Origin: Undaria pinnatifida
Taxonomy: Eukaryota > Sar > Phaeophyceae > Laminariales > Alariaceae
DNA length: 64,000 nt
Reading direction: 5' to 3'
Assembly (NCBI GenBank): GCA_012845835.1
Contig: JABAKD010000011.1
Coordinates: forward strand, 1,644,001-1,708,000
Each line of letters begins with the position of its first letter. Position 1 is the stretch's first letter. Positions 51,888 to 62,412 of this stretch are shown in pieces. A program made the translations under genes and the position numbers. Under the pieces are notes generated by a model. It was not told the DNA's origin and did no database searches. It saw nothing but the letters and a program-made list of their open reading frames with translations.

Positions 51888-52734
51888 AAGACAGCATGTA
51901 ACCATAAAATAAAAATGGATGTTCTGAGCCGCGGGGGCTGATCTCCAGAAACAGTCTAGAGGCTTTTTCCGGCGGAAACTGGAACACAAAACATAGCAAT
52001 CGTGTAATAGTAATACGAAGTAGAAGAATGGTAAAATGGCTACTGCTGTTGTACGTACGCATCATACATCGGGTATACTCGTACAGAAGCAACAATTAGG
52101 AGTCAAGCCTGCTGTATAGCTGCGTGGGAATAGACGGAACAGAAACGTGTGTCACGTCAAACTACGAGGGGGTGATGTGATTGTCCGCAACAACCGGGCA
52201 GAACTCGCGCAGTTTGGGTTAGGGTTAGACGATATTGAATAGCTTGACCCTTTTGGAACTTGAAAATGGTACAGCGCCAAAAAAAAACCCGACGACGGCG
52301 ACAATTTCAAGCCGTCTACGAGTAGCGTGCGTGCGCGCGCAGCAGTACTAGCAGGATTGTGCCGCACCCGTCCTGAACGGCCCCTTGTATTGTCGCCCTT
52401 CGGACACCGATGTTTTATCACCCCGCAATCAGCAGAGTCCGATGCTCTCAACCTCCAATTTTATCGTCAACTTTGCCATCGGAAGTCCCATAGGGGGTAG
52501 GAAAAGGGTGAGCGAAGGGCGCTATGTAGGCACCTCTTTACCGCGACCATTCGCTGCTTCACTGCTGCTGTGACGACACTCTGCTGTCTTGTCTTGTCTT
52601 GTCTTACCGTCCTGGTAGTACGATAACGACGGATACAGCTGCTGCTGCATGGTGCACTACAGCTGCTGTTACGTCGTCCACGCCAAAGAGCGCAGCGCTG
52701 TACAACTGGTAGCCCTGGTCACTGGAGTAGAGCT

Positions 52735-52960
52735 TACCCAGTAAGCAAGGCGGTGGTGTGCCATAGAGAGCAACATGACCGCCTTGAAGGCGGTGGTGTG
52801 CCATAGAGAGCAACATGACCGCCTTATAGAGGGAAGCCGCCTTATTCCTTCCAGGTTCTACTAGTGCAAATACCTCAATACCCCAGCCGCGCCACGCGAT
52901 CGTGACCGCCTGATACAAGGCGGTCAGAGTACACCACCTAAATGAGGCAGCCTTATCGCC
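52735..52960 (-). repeat. AAGGCGGT repeat, copy 3 with internal 41-bp duplication
   Basis: Inverse copy of the 22175/29350 family. GGCGGTGGTGTGCCATAGAGAG...ACCGCCTT occurs twice in tandem (52749-52826), each unit being itself an inverted repeat with GGCGG ends. A shorter relative lies at 53731-53770. Confidence 0.75.
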
Positions 52961-53089
52961 TTCACCGGCTTTGTCCCACAAATCGTACCTGATAAAGTAC
53001 CAAATATATATTCACTATATAAAGGTTTTCAAGCTGTTTTCGGTGTTTTTGTGCATTTTTTTCTGGCAAATCGCGAGAGGGCGTCGACC

Positions 53090-53325
53090 AACCCTACTAA
53101 CCCTAACCGACCCACCCTAACCCCAACCGTAACCGTAACCCCAACCGTAACCCTAACCCTAACCCCAACCGTAACCGTAACCCCAACCCCAACCGTAACC
53201 CTAACCCCAACCGTAACCCTAACCCCGACCGTAACCCTAACCCTAACCCCAACCGTAACCCTAATCCCAACCGTAACCCCGACCCTAATCCCAACCCCAA
53301 CCCCAACCCTAACCCTAACCCAGGC
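53090..53325 (-). repeat. CCCTAACCC/CCGTAACCC array
   Basis: About 235 bp of CCCTAACC, CCCCAACC and CCGTAACC units, a degenerate telomere-type repeat. Interstitial and without adjoining subtelomeric sequence in the window. Confidence 0.9.
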
Positions 53326-54177
53326 TAATAAAAGTGTGCGGACCACCTCACACATCGAAATACAATTGGTACTTTTATCTGGTATGACTTGTGGCGTGAG
53401 AACATCGCAAAAGGCTACAGGGGGACCCCTACGATGAACTCTGTGTACAATTCGTACAAATATCCATTTCGCCAGTTCGAATCCCCCCTATGGGGACTCC
53501 GTTTTTTATGCAAAAAAAACGCCCGGAAAAAAAAAACGCCTACCAGGTCAAGTACTGGGCACAATCCGACGCCGGTCGACGAGGACAAGAAAACGCTGAA
53601 CCCTTGTCGAGACAGCAAGACGGCGTGCAACGCCGAAGCAAATGGGGAGGAGGACTACGTGCCAGCTATGCGACCCTCGGGTCTGAGTTACAAGAAAGAA
53701 AGAAGAGCCGGTACCATTGCTCTGGCACACCAATAAGGCGGCGGCATTGCCCTGGCACACCGCCGCCTTCTGGGCACCTCTACCGCCTATAAGTAGCCCC
53801 TGGCAGGAACCACCAAGTCCCCTGGTCCCACGCCGACCAAAAACTCGAGGGTTGGCAGGAACAAACCGAGGGCCGGGGCACTTACTTATACACCTTAAAA
53901 GCCAGCAAACAATTTCTCGGAGACGTGGTGTAAGGTCCCCTCAAAAAGAGAAAAGAGCTGGGGTAAAACAAGCGGATGATGAACGGTTTTTCAACTGCCA
54001 GAGAGAGAGAGCAATGCATGCATGTTGCATGCATGCGCCGGTGAAGCTTTTGGCTTTAGTTTTAGTCTTCCCCATTTTTTTTGTGGCGGATGTGTAAAGG
54101 GGTCCTAAATCCCGGGACCGCCACTGCTGCCTTGAAGATGTCGTGGGGGAAGATTCCCGGAGCCTCAAGATTCCTTG

Positions 54178-54512
54178 CCACTCGCCTCGAGGAGGTCGGA
54201 AGTTAAACCGTTCTCGCTGGCGTCCGCGTCCTCGAATGCGCTCCTTTACTGCTCGCCTTGCTCTTCCTCCGAATCCTCCGGCTGCTGTCCTTGCAGCTGG
54301 TCGGCTGCTCCCTCTTCTTTATCGTTGAGAGCTACGACAACTTCTTCGCGACCCTCGCAAGGATTAAGAGGAGGGAGCTGCCGGCCAGGCGCAAGACGAG
54401 CAGCCGAAGGACTCGGAGGGAGAGCAAGGCGAGCAGGAAGAGAACACGATCAAGGACACCGAACGCCAGCGTGAGCGTTTTAGCTGCCGATCTCCTCCTC
54501 GAGGCGGTCCGG
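54178..54512. repeat. palindromic duplication of an acidic exon-like segment
   Basis: Arms 54178-54325 and 54362-54512 are imperfect reverse complements around a ~36-bp loop. Read outwards, each arm encodes a Glu/Gln-rich stretch: EGAAGQAQDEQPKDSEGEQG on plus in the right arm, and EEGAADQLQGQQPEDSEEEQ on minus in the left arm, where it meets a stop. The right arm ends at a possible donor CCAGC|GTGAGC. Confidence 0.65.
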
Positions 54513-54659
54513 CTTGTTTCAGCGATGATATACCTGGTAAACGCGTATATACTGCTATACCCATTTTGGGTTTGTTTTATTTCTTGTCCTTGGGTATTCT
54601 TCTACTCTAGGGTGGCTGAAGCGTATCCTGTGGCCACTGGCTTGTCACTGCGAGTTAAA

Positions 54660-54772
54660 GCGACAACAGCAATGGTACACACGACGTGTATGATCGACAC
54701 ATGACATATATGAAAATACGTGGGAAGTGTGGTGAGCTTAAGCTTTATTTTGCCCCATCCGCCGGAGGATAG
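54660..54772 (-). repeat. TCCTCCGGCGGATGGGG repeat, copy 2
   Basis: On the minus strand TATCCTCCGGCGGATGGGGC, AATAAAGCTTAAGCTCA, ACGTATTTTCATA and ACGTCGTGTGT follow in the family order. It abuts the giant ACC array. Confidence 0.75.
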
Positions 54773-55175
54773 AACAACAACAACACCAACACCAACACCA
54801 AAACCACCACCACCACCACCACCAACACCACCACCACCAACACCACCAACACCACCACCAACACCACCACCACCAACACCACCACCACCACCACCACCAC
54901 CACCACCACCACCACCACCACCACCACCACCACCACCACCACCACCACCACCACCACCACCACCACCACCACCACCACCACCACCACCACCACCACCACC
55001 ACCACCACCACCACCACCACCACCACCACCACCACCACCACCACCACCACCACCCCACCCCCACCAACACCCCCACCAACACCCCCACCCCCACCCCCAC
55101 CAACACCATCACCACCACCACCACCACCACCACCACCACCACCACCACCACCACCACCACCACCACCAACAACAA
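54771..55175 (+). repeat. giant ACC/AAC trinucleotide array
   Basis: About 400 bp of CAC/CAA-type triplets with three interspersed CCCCCAC blocks (55050-55110). Poly-Pro, poly-His, poly-Thr and opposite poly-Trp/Val/Gly frames are artefacts. Confidence 0.98.
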
Positions 55176-55539
55176 CAATCGTTATAATGTTATGATGAGA
55201 TTCAGCAAAATTCTCGGTCTGCACCTCAAACCATTTTCAAATCCGAAAATAGGAATAGTTCACGATCCGAAATTCTGTTTTCTGTGACATGGAAAATACG
55301 TGCCTTCGGGTGTTTTCAGACTCGGTTTCCGGTCGAATCGGGCTCCTGGTCTTCTCCATGATACTCTTCTTGGTAGGAGTTAGAGCTGGATACGACAATG
55401 CCGTCTTTAGTCAGTTCCTAGGGTCTGCTAGTACCACCTTTGGTTTGTGCTTTTTCCCTGGGGTATTCCTCAGCTCCAGAGTGACTGGAGCCTGTCCTGT
55501 GACCACGGACTTGATTATGCGAGTTAACGTGAAAATGAC

Positions 55540-55725
<186 letters not shown>

Positions 55726-55962
55726 TGCTATTGCATCAGAGGCCTATTTATTGGAGGTGGACTTGATGAGACTCCACAAATTCTTGGCGTCTCAGCTGCA
55801 GACCACTTGGAAATACGAAATTGGGAATTCGATCTGAAGTTCTGTTTTCGGTTAGACGTAGAGTAGCCGTATTAGTACAATAAAAGCAGTCACGTGTTTT
55901 GGACGCGGATTCCGACCGAATCGGGCTCTCGCTTTTCGTTCCCAGAGACAAAAATTGCGACA

Positions 55963-57300
55963 TTTTGGTGAGAGGTACTGCTGCTGTACGAGCGTCGAAT
56001 CTGTTAATCGGCCATAGGCCCGTGCTTACTCGAACCTTTTTACGTTAAACATCGGACAGATAAAGATCTAGATAATCTATCATTATTAACAGATCAATCA
56101 GATCATATACACCATATAGCTGATATATCTGTCGCTATGATATGTCACGTAGGGTCTGTGTACGTACGAGTGCGTATCCAACCCAGGAAACATGTGCAGG
56201 AGTAGTATTAATAGCAGAACAAAACAAAAACAAAAAACGTGAGAGAAAAAAAAAACGGAACGACTCCTCCTGGAATGGGACATAAACAGGCAGACAAATG
56301 CAGAAATACATATGATACTACCAATATTACTATGTATAATACCAGTACTACTAGCGGCACTACTAATTGTAGTCATATCTCCTGTCTATGCGTATCGGTA
56401 TGCACCGCTTTTTTTTCATGCTGTTGCGCTGCTGTGTGTTGTACTGCTGCGGCGCGTGCTGTTTCAAGTCGCAGTGTTTTCTTCAACTCTCCGATACGTG
56501 CAGTGCTTTCAAGGAAATCGAGATCTCAACCACCACGACGACCAATCCTCACGGCAGAGAGGGGAGGCGACGTCAAGCAGACAACGGTTTCTCTCTTCTG
56601 TCTTTTTCTGTCAGCGGACACTACCGACTAACGGATGATTGGAACCATCAGCGAACAAACTTCTTCCTGGGTACCTCTTCCCTTCTCCCGGTTCCTGATT
56701 ATCTCTCTTCTTCCCTGTTGTTTTTCCTTTTCGTTTTTTCTTCTTTGTCATTCTTCTCTTCTGTTTTCCTTGCACATAGCCTGGTGTGCTGGCTAGCATA
56801 CATATTTTGCCCGCGTGCTCATTGCAGTTGGCATTGCATGGCTAAATTACCCTGCTGTATTTGCAATCTGTATCCGTATGTGACCAAAAATGTGAGCTTT
56901 CCCTCACAAGGCGTGAGATCGGAGTCAATCCTCCACCCCCCCCGTCTTTGATTCCTTTGTTTTTTTTATCGAACCCTTGCGACAAACGAGCTGCATCCAG
57001 CAGCAGCACGACCACAGCATAGGCCCGAGCACGACCAACCGTCCGATGCTGGAGGTAGCCGTCTCTTCCCTATCTCGTATCCCCCCCCCTCTATTCGTAT
57101 TCATAGCACCAGTACTAACTGGTACGAGCGTTTTTTTTTGCTGTGTACAGCCGTGCATGTCTCTTTGATTCGAGCTTCCTGTCGTCGTACGAGTACGTTT
57201 GACAACCCGCACGCGTAACAATCCCGAGACACACGTATGCATGCACGACACGATCCCCAGTGACCTCATGGCAAGGAGAACTTTCTGATACAAGTACACT
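55963..57300. other. no gene recognised
   Basis: Contains an AGATCATACA-type short array (56060-56125), a pyrimidine-rich stretch (56690-56780), and several long but unsupported frames on both strands without shared motifs. Confidence 0.4.
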
Positions 57301-57308
57301 CGTCTGGT

Positions 57309-58454
57309 TTAGGCATGGGCAAGACGGGGAGGCGTGGTGCACGTGGTGTACGCGGGCGTCTTGGGAGCCTCGGGTGGTCGCAGCAAGTGCTGTTGGCGGA
57401 GATGCTGCAGTTGCTCCACCACTCGCTCGTCAGTTGATGCGAAGGTTCTTGGCTGTCGTCGGTTGGGGTTTGTAGAGTTGTTATCGCCCATCCGCATGTT
57501 CGATGGAGGGGCGGCTGCCGGAGCGTTAGTCGTCGGGTCGTGCACCTTCATGGCTGTAGACTGCGTCACGGCCGCGGCGCGCTGTTGTTGGAACTGCTGC
57601 CCTGGCGACTGCCGGTTGCCATTGTCGTATGAGCGGCCTGGAGCGCCCGATGTTGCCTCGGTGGTGGCGGGAGTGGTCGTGGTTGGAGCGGTTGTTGTCG
57701 TTGACGCCACTGCGGTTGTTTTCGTGGTGGGTGCCCAGACGGGTGTCGTTACGGTGGGCGTGGCGGTTTGTATTGCGATCGACGTTGTGCCCGTGCTGTC
57801 CCAGGCGGTACAAGCGCATCCGTTGTTGCCACAGGCAGTAGGCGTGTCCACCATCATTGAGATGCCCAAGCGCAGGGTTGAGGATGCCCGGCGTGTTAAT
57901 GAACTCCTGGGAGCAGGTGTTTTCATAGTCTGTTCCATTACAATTCAGGCAACGGCCACCGTGAGCACGTGGGGCTTGGGCGCGGGCCGAGCTCGTAAGG
58001 AGCGGGGTGAGCAGCAGAGGGTCCTCCTGGCTGTAACCATATACACCTCCTCTTAATGTTGGAGGGGACAGTCGGACTCGTCCTCGCAGAACGAGTCTCG
58101 GTCGGCCTCGGCTACGTTCATCATCAGAGGGTTGGAAGCGGATCCGATTACGTGTATGCCGGAGCCACGCGTGTTGGACTGCCGTGTAGGAGGCGGTGGC
58201 AAGGAGGAGTGCGTGACGTGCCCGCCGGAAGAGGTCGCGTGGTAGCGTTGGCCGTTAATCGCCGGCGTCTTGTTCGTCACCAGCACTTCAAATGCCGACC
58301 ACTTGTTCGCAACCGCGGCGAACGGCTGCGGTACCGTCATGAGGCGACCAGGGTACAGCGTTAGCATCAAGGACAGGTACTGCCTGCTTGTAACTCCGCG
58401 CACGATGTCGACGATCATGGAGTCGCTGGGTTTGAAGATCCTCTTCGTGCTCAC
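57309..58454 (-). pseudogene. gag-like remnant of a Ty3/gypsy-type element
   Basis: Minus-strand pieces in two frames. 58454-58053 has a KWSAFEVLVTNKTPA stretch. After a frameshift near 58050 comes a region with a zinc-knuckle-like CLNCNGTDYENTC and GHLNDGGHAYCLWQQRMRLY, then Asn/His/Thr-rich and Gln-rich tails down to 57309. The cysteine/histidine cluster next to basic, low-complexity sequence suggests nucleocapsid, but this is inference. It is orientated opposite to the neighbouring pol. Confidence 0.45.
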
Positions 58455-60053
58455 TGATGCCGTTCAAGATCACCCTACCCCCGGACAGCTCACCGGCTAC
58501 CTAGGATCAACCCCATCCTTGCCAAGAAGGCCGACGCCGTCAACGACCAGTACCCCGCCGCCGGCCTGATGCAACATTCCACATCACCATACTCCAGCGC
58601 CATGGTCGCCATCCCGAACAAAGACGGCGGTGTCCGCATCACAATCAACCTCAAGAAGCTGAACGCCATCCATCGGCTCCCTCGGACAGCTCCCCACCTC
58701 CCACGTCGACGAGGTCCTCGATTTCTCGGGAGAAGGGCGCATATTTTCCCTCTTTGACTTGGTCGCCTCGTTTCACCAACTCACCATCGCCGAGGACACT
58801 ATACCTTTGACGGCGTCCTGCACGCCAAACCGGCTGGTCGAGTGGCTTGTGATGCCGCAAGGCAGCAGTGCCTCCCCAGGTTGGGTCGTTAAGGTAATCA
58901 ACGAGGTCATCCAAGGCTTGTTGTAACGCGTCGCCGCGTACCCTGACGACATACATCATCGTCTTCGACGCCGACCTCACGGACCACATCACCAACATCC
59001 GAGCCCTTTTCGGCCGCTTCCAAAAGTACCACCTCAAGCTTTCCCCCACCAAGGCCGAAATTGGCGCCACTGTCGCCGACTTTCTGGGGCGTACCATCTC
59101 CGCTGGCGGCTACAGCCCCAACCCCGACAAAATCGCCGCCCTCATCAGAATGCCCATGCCCACAGATGAGAAGCAAGTGCGTTCGCTCCTCGGAGGCATC
59201 AACTACTACGGCAAGTTCCTACCAAACCTTTCCTGACGTCTTCGCCCCATCAACGCTCTATTAAAGCAGGGCGTCGCCTTCGGCTTCACCCCCGCCATGG
59301 AACCACCGTCCGCGCCATCCTCCAGGAACTTGCCGAACCACCGATCCTCCTTGACCTCATCTGGAAAACCGTCGCCGACAGCCCACGCCCCTTCTTTTTT
59401 TTTTTCTTTTTTTTTTTATCCTCCGGCGGATGGGGAAAAATAAAGCTTTAGCTCACCACACTTTCCCTTCCGCCTCTGCTGGGACGCCAGCCTCGACGGC
59501 TTCGGAGCGATCCTCGAGCAAGAAAAAACAGACGGCTCAGTCCGCCCCATCCTCTACATCAGCTGCGCCACCCTGGACTCCGAACGTTCATGGACACCCC
59601 TCGACCTCGAGGCCGGCAGCATCGTTTGGGCGATCAAACGGCTCCGCGGGCATCTGTGGTCCACCCGATTCCAGATATGTTCGGGCATAAGGCACTCGAG
59701 AACATCGCTAAGGTTGGCGAGCACAACGCTCGCGTCCGGCGCTGGCTCGAGTTCCATCCGTCCTACACCTACACGCTGGAGTACCGCAAAGGTACGGCCA
59801 ACGGCAACGCCGACTTATTTTCCCGACTCCCTCAACCAGCCACCGACGACGAACGCCCCAGACGCAATCGCCTCATTGGCCCCGACACTGTTGACATCTA
59901 CCCCATCCGCCCCTGCGGCTTCGCACCGAACGAGCCGCCTACGCTGGGGTATCGGCTTGGGTGGGCTCGCATCCCCCCCTTCAAAACTCATTCCAATTAC
60001 CTTCACGCATCTCTCTTGTGGCTTGTGACCACAGAGCTCGTCTCTATAGGCTG
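58446..60053 (+). pseudogene. Ty3/gypsy pol remnant (reverse transcriptase and RNase H)
   Basis: Frames joined across several shifts show the RT start (AMVAIPNKDGGVRITINLKK, ~58600), motif A SLFDLVASFHQ (~58750), motif B MPQGSSASPGW (~58850) and motif C as YPDD (58939-58950) in place of the usual Y-x-DD with Leu/Val/Met. Then come FLGRTISAGGYSPN (~59083) and LLGGINYYGKFLPN (~59190). RNase H starts DASLDGFGAILEQE (~59480) and includes LDLEAGSIVWAIKRLRGHLW and LEYRKGTANGNAD. Stops or shifts lie near 58670, 58925, 58955, 59235, 59300 and 59680. No integrase or LTRs found. A foreign repeat interrupts it at about 59400-59465. Confidence 0.85.
59395..59465 (+). mobile_element. TCCTCCGGCGGATGGGG repeat inserted in gypsy RNase H
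   Basis: A poly-T stretch then ATCCTCCGGCGGATGGGG, AATAAAGCTTTAGCTCA and CACTTTCC interrupt the pol frame between the RT connection and DASLDGFG. The element is shorter than other copies. Confidence 0.7.
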
Positions 60054-61140
60054 AGCCTCGTCCGGCTCCCTGTTTCATTTTTTTTTCGTATTTTGAAACA
60101 AGAAAATTGGTTCTGCCGAAATTCTGTCGGGATTTAAAAATATCTAAAAAAAAGAAGGTTTTCGGCTCTTTTCGACTCGGCCGGTGGTAATTTTGGCTAG
60201 AAAAAAAACGCCGAAAAAACTGTTGCTTGCTCCTCATTCCGACTCGACGCGCGGCCATTTCGGCCAGAGGGAAAACAAAACAAAAAAACGGTCGACTCAC
60301 AAAAACGCGTTCTCGGTATTGTTGCCGATTGGAGTCCGTGTGTGGGTACTGCTGTACTGCTGATGCTGCTGCAGGAGCTACAACGTGTACTGCTGTTGTG
60401 CTGAGTTGCTGTGCTGCCGGGCTCTGAAAACAGGGTTTTCTATGTCATCTATGGGCGTTACCATAATAGAACGGGCGAGTAAAAAACTGTTCGATTTTCG
60501 GCAAAAAAAAAAAACAAGTCCGACTCCCAGGGGGTGAAAATGGGTTCCGTCGCCTAGAATCGGTTCCAAATCGAAACTAAATCGGCTCTTTAAATGAAGA
60601 CTCCTGTTTTTCGGCTCCAAAAAATACAAAAATCGGCTTTCTTCGGCGCTTTTCGACGAAAGTCGGACGAGGCTCAATCTATTTTTCTAGGAGGCACTGG
60701 CATGAACATTGGTTGGGCTGGATGAACACACACAGAGTCAGTCGACAAACGAAATGCCCCCGCCCAACCCCTCGCGCAAGGCACGTAACGAGCGCCCACA
60801 TGTTGGAGGTGTCCCTATTCAAAGAGCAGGAACGAACGGTGCGCTCCGTCTCCAAAGGGATGCGCTGTCAATGGTAAAACGACAATTAATAAGGCAAGCA
60901 ACAAACGAGCACCCGCCAACCCCTCACCCCAAAACAGGAAGAGAAGAACACAAAGAGAGCAACACAAAGAGCAACACAAACGCCGATCCGTACTTACTTC
61001 ATGTGTTAGAAAGGTTTCTGCGGGTGACGCCGCAACCTCCTACATACTAACAGCGATTCCAAGACCAATTAGTGAAGGAGTTGGCCACAAGCCACATGTG
61101 TCACATTATCCAATGTATTATTATTACAAAAATTGGAATG
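60054..61140. other. no gene recognised
   Basis: AT-rich with many TTTTCGGCTC/CGACTC words in both orientations (60060-60680). From 60690 a Pro/Arg/Asn-rich open stretch to 61050 has two internal similar segments (CAACCCCTC) and no family; a block near 60690 resembles the opposite-strand open frame at 44960. Confidence 0.35.
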
Positions 61141-61149
61141 CATTACTTG

Positions 61150-61265
61150 TTGTGCAGCTCTGAGATCGAAGATTTCGTCGAAGCTCATCTTTGCAAGCCG
61201 TGTGTGATCCTCCAATCGCGCGTGTTACTGGGTGTGTGTCCTCGTTAAGGACATAGATAAGCGAC
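61150..61265 (-). repeat. MSFDEIF repeat
   Basis: Inverse copy: GAGATCGAAGATTTCGTCGA, CTCATCTTTGCAAGC, ATCGCGCGTGT and TGTGTCCTCGTTAAGGACAT. Confidence 0.75.
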
Positions 61266-61561
61266 CCCCTTAGCAACTACCTTGTTCCAGGGTCAACAGT
61301 CAGTACGAGTGCCACGATGATGTTGCAAGCGCGTCGCGCAGCTGCATACATAATTAGTTCGGACACACCCCCTCTCGCTCTACCTCAGCAACCTGGGCCT
61401 CTTCGGGGTGGCCGATGCTGCCATCGGCATTTTTTCTCGACTGTTCTCCCTCTTCAAGCCCCACAGGGATCTAGTTCTGCCGACGACGCCAGCGACGCCA
61501 ACAACGCCAAATATTACGGTGTCACCTATCATACAAGCACTTATGCACATGCATATATGTG

Positions 61562-61700
61562 AGAGTCGCCCACCTATATCCTTAAATGAGGACACACTAC
61601 CCGTAATACGCGCGATCGGAGTATCACACACAGTTTGCAAAGATGAGTTTCGACAAAATATTCGATCTCACAGCTGGAGGGTATTTTTTTTATATATAAT
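61562..61700 (+). repeat. MSFDEIF repeat
   Basis: Same family in plus orientation; ATG 61643 reads MSFDKIFDLTAGGYFFYI then stop. Lies 300 bp from the inverse copy at 61150, so the two could form a large hairpin. Confidence 0.75.
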
Positions 61701-62044
61701 ATATTCATGCTACTCTGTAGCTAATGCCCATTACTGAGCTTCCTGGGTGAAATATCGAAAAAATACAAAGCCGAACAAACTACCGAGCTACCAGGTAAAG
61801 TGTCGATCAAATACCCATGCCAAGGTAAGCCTTACGGCAACCACACTATGCATATCATGCTGGTATAATATGTAATATTTGTTGTATTATACTTCGTATG
61901 TACTTAGTATATTTTTTTTACGCGTGTTAATGCTTTACAGTTGCTTTTACGTCTACTGCTGTAGGTCAACTCAAGAAAGCTTCTAGTTCAAGGGCCTATT
62001 GGAGAAGCCGTGGCGGTTACAGGTACATCATAAAAATAAAATAA

Positions 62045-62220
62045 ACACTCCAGCTGTGAGATCGAAGATTTCGTCGAAACTCACATTTGCCTTTTTTTTT
62101 CATCCTCAGGTGGATGGGGAAAAAATAAAAAATAAAGCTTTAAGCTCAAACACATTTCCATGTATTTTCATACACGTCGTGTGTCGATTTAACTCGATTG
62201 CCTTCGCAATCCAGCGCCAT
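62045..62220 (+). repeat. TCCTCAGGTGGATGGGG repeat (copy 4) next to an MSFDEIF fragment
   Basis: A minus fragment GAGATCGAAGATTTCGTCGA (62058-62090) is followed by TCATCCTCAGGTGGATGGGG, AATAAAGCTTTAAGCTCA, ATTTTCATACACGTCGTGTG and CGCAATCCAGCG. Confidence 0.7.
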
Positions 62221-62261
62221 ATTTGCAAGCTGTGTGTGATGCTCCGATCGCACATATCGTG

Positions 62262-62412
62262 TGGTCTTTCCATTCTCCTCGCCAGTGCGCGCCTTCATTT
62301 CGATCGCGCACAGGGCTTTCACTCAGCATTGCCGCTTCCTCGGCGTTTTTTCCATCGATTGTTTTGCTACGTAACTCACGTCCTCGCGCTTTCGGCGGCA
62401 GAAGCAAAACAC
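62262..62412 (+). repeat. CGCGCATAGGG repeat, copy 5 (diverged)
   Basis: GCCTTCATTTCGATCGCGCA, CAGGGCTTTC, CATCGATTGTTT and CTCGCGCTTTC keep the family order. Confidence 0.6.

Noticed and set aside
53090-53325. A chromosome end
   Set aside because: The telomere-like array is short, degenerate, interstitial and continues into ordinary sequence on both sides.
54720-55224. Long frames of poly-Pro, poly-Trp and poly-Val across the ACC array, and poly-Thr across the AAC array
   Set aside because: Pure trinucleotide arrays are open in all frames; there is no start, splice or domain support.
57334-58056. 240-codon plus-strand frame
   Set aside because: Val/Gly/Ala-rich antisense of the gag-like region, which has the Cys/His cluster on the minus strand.
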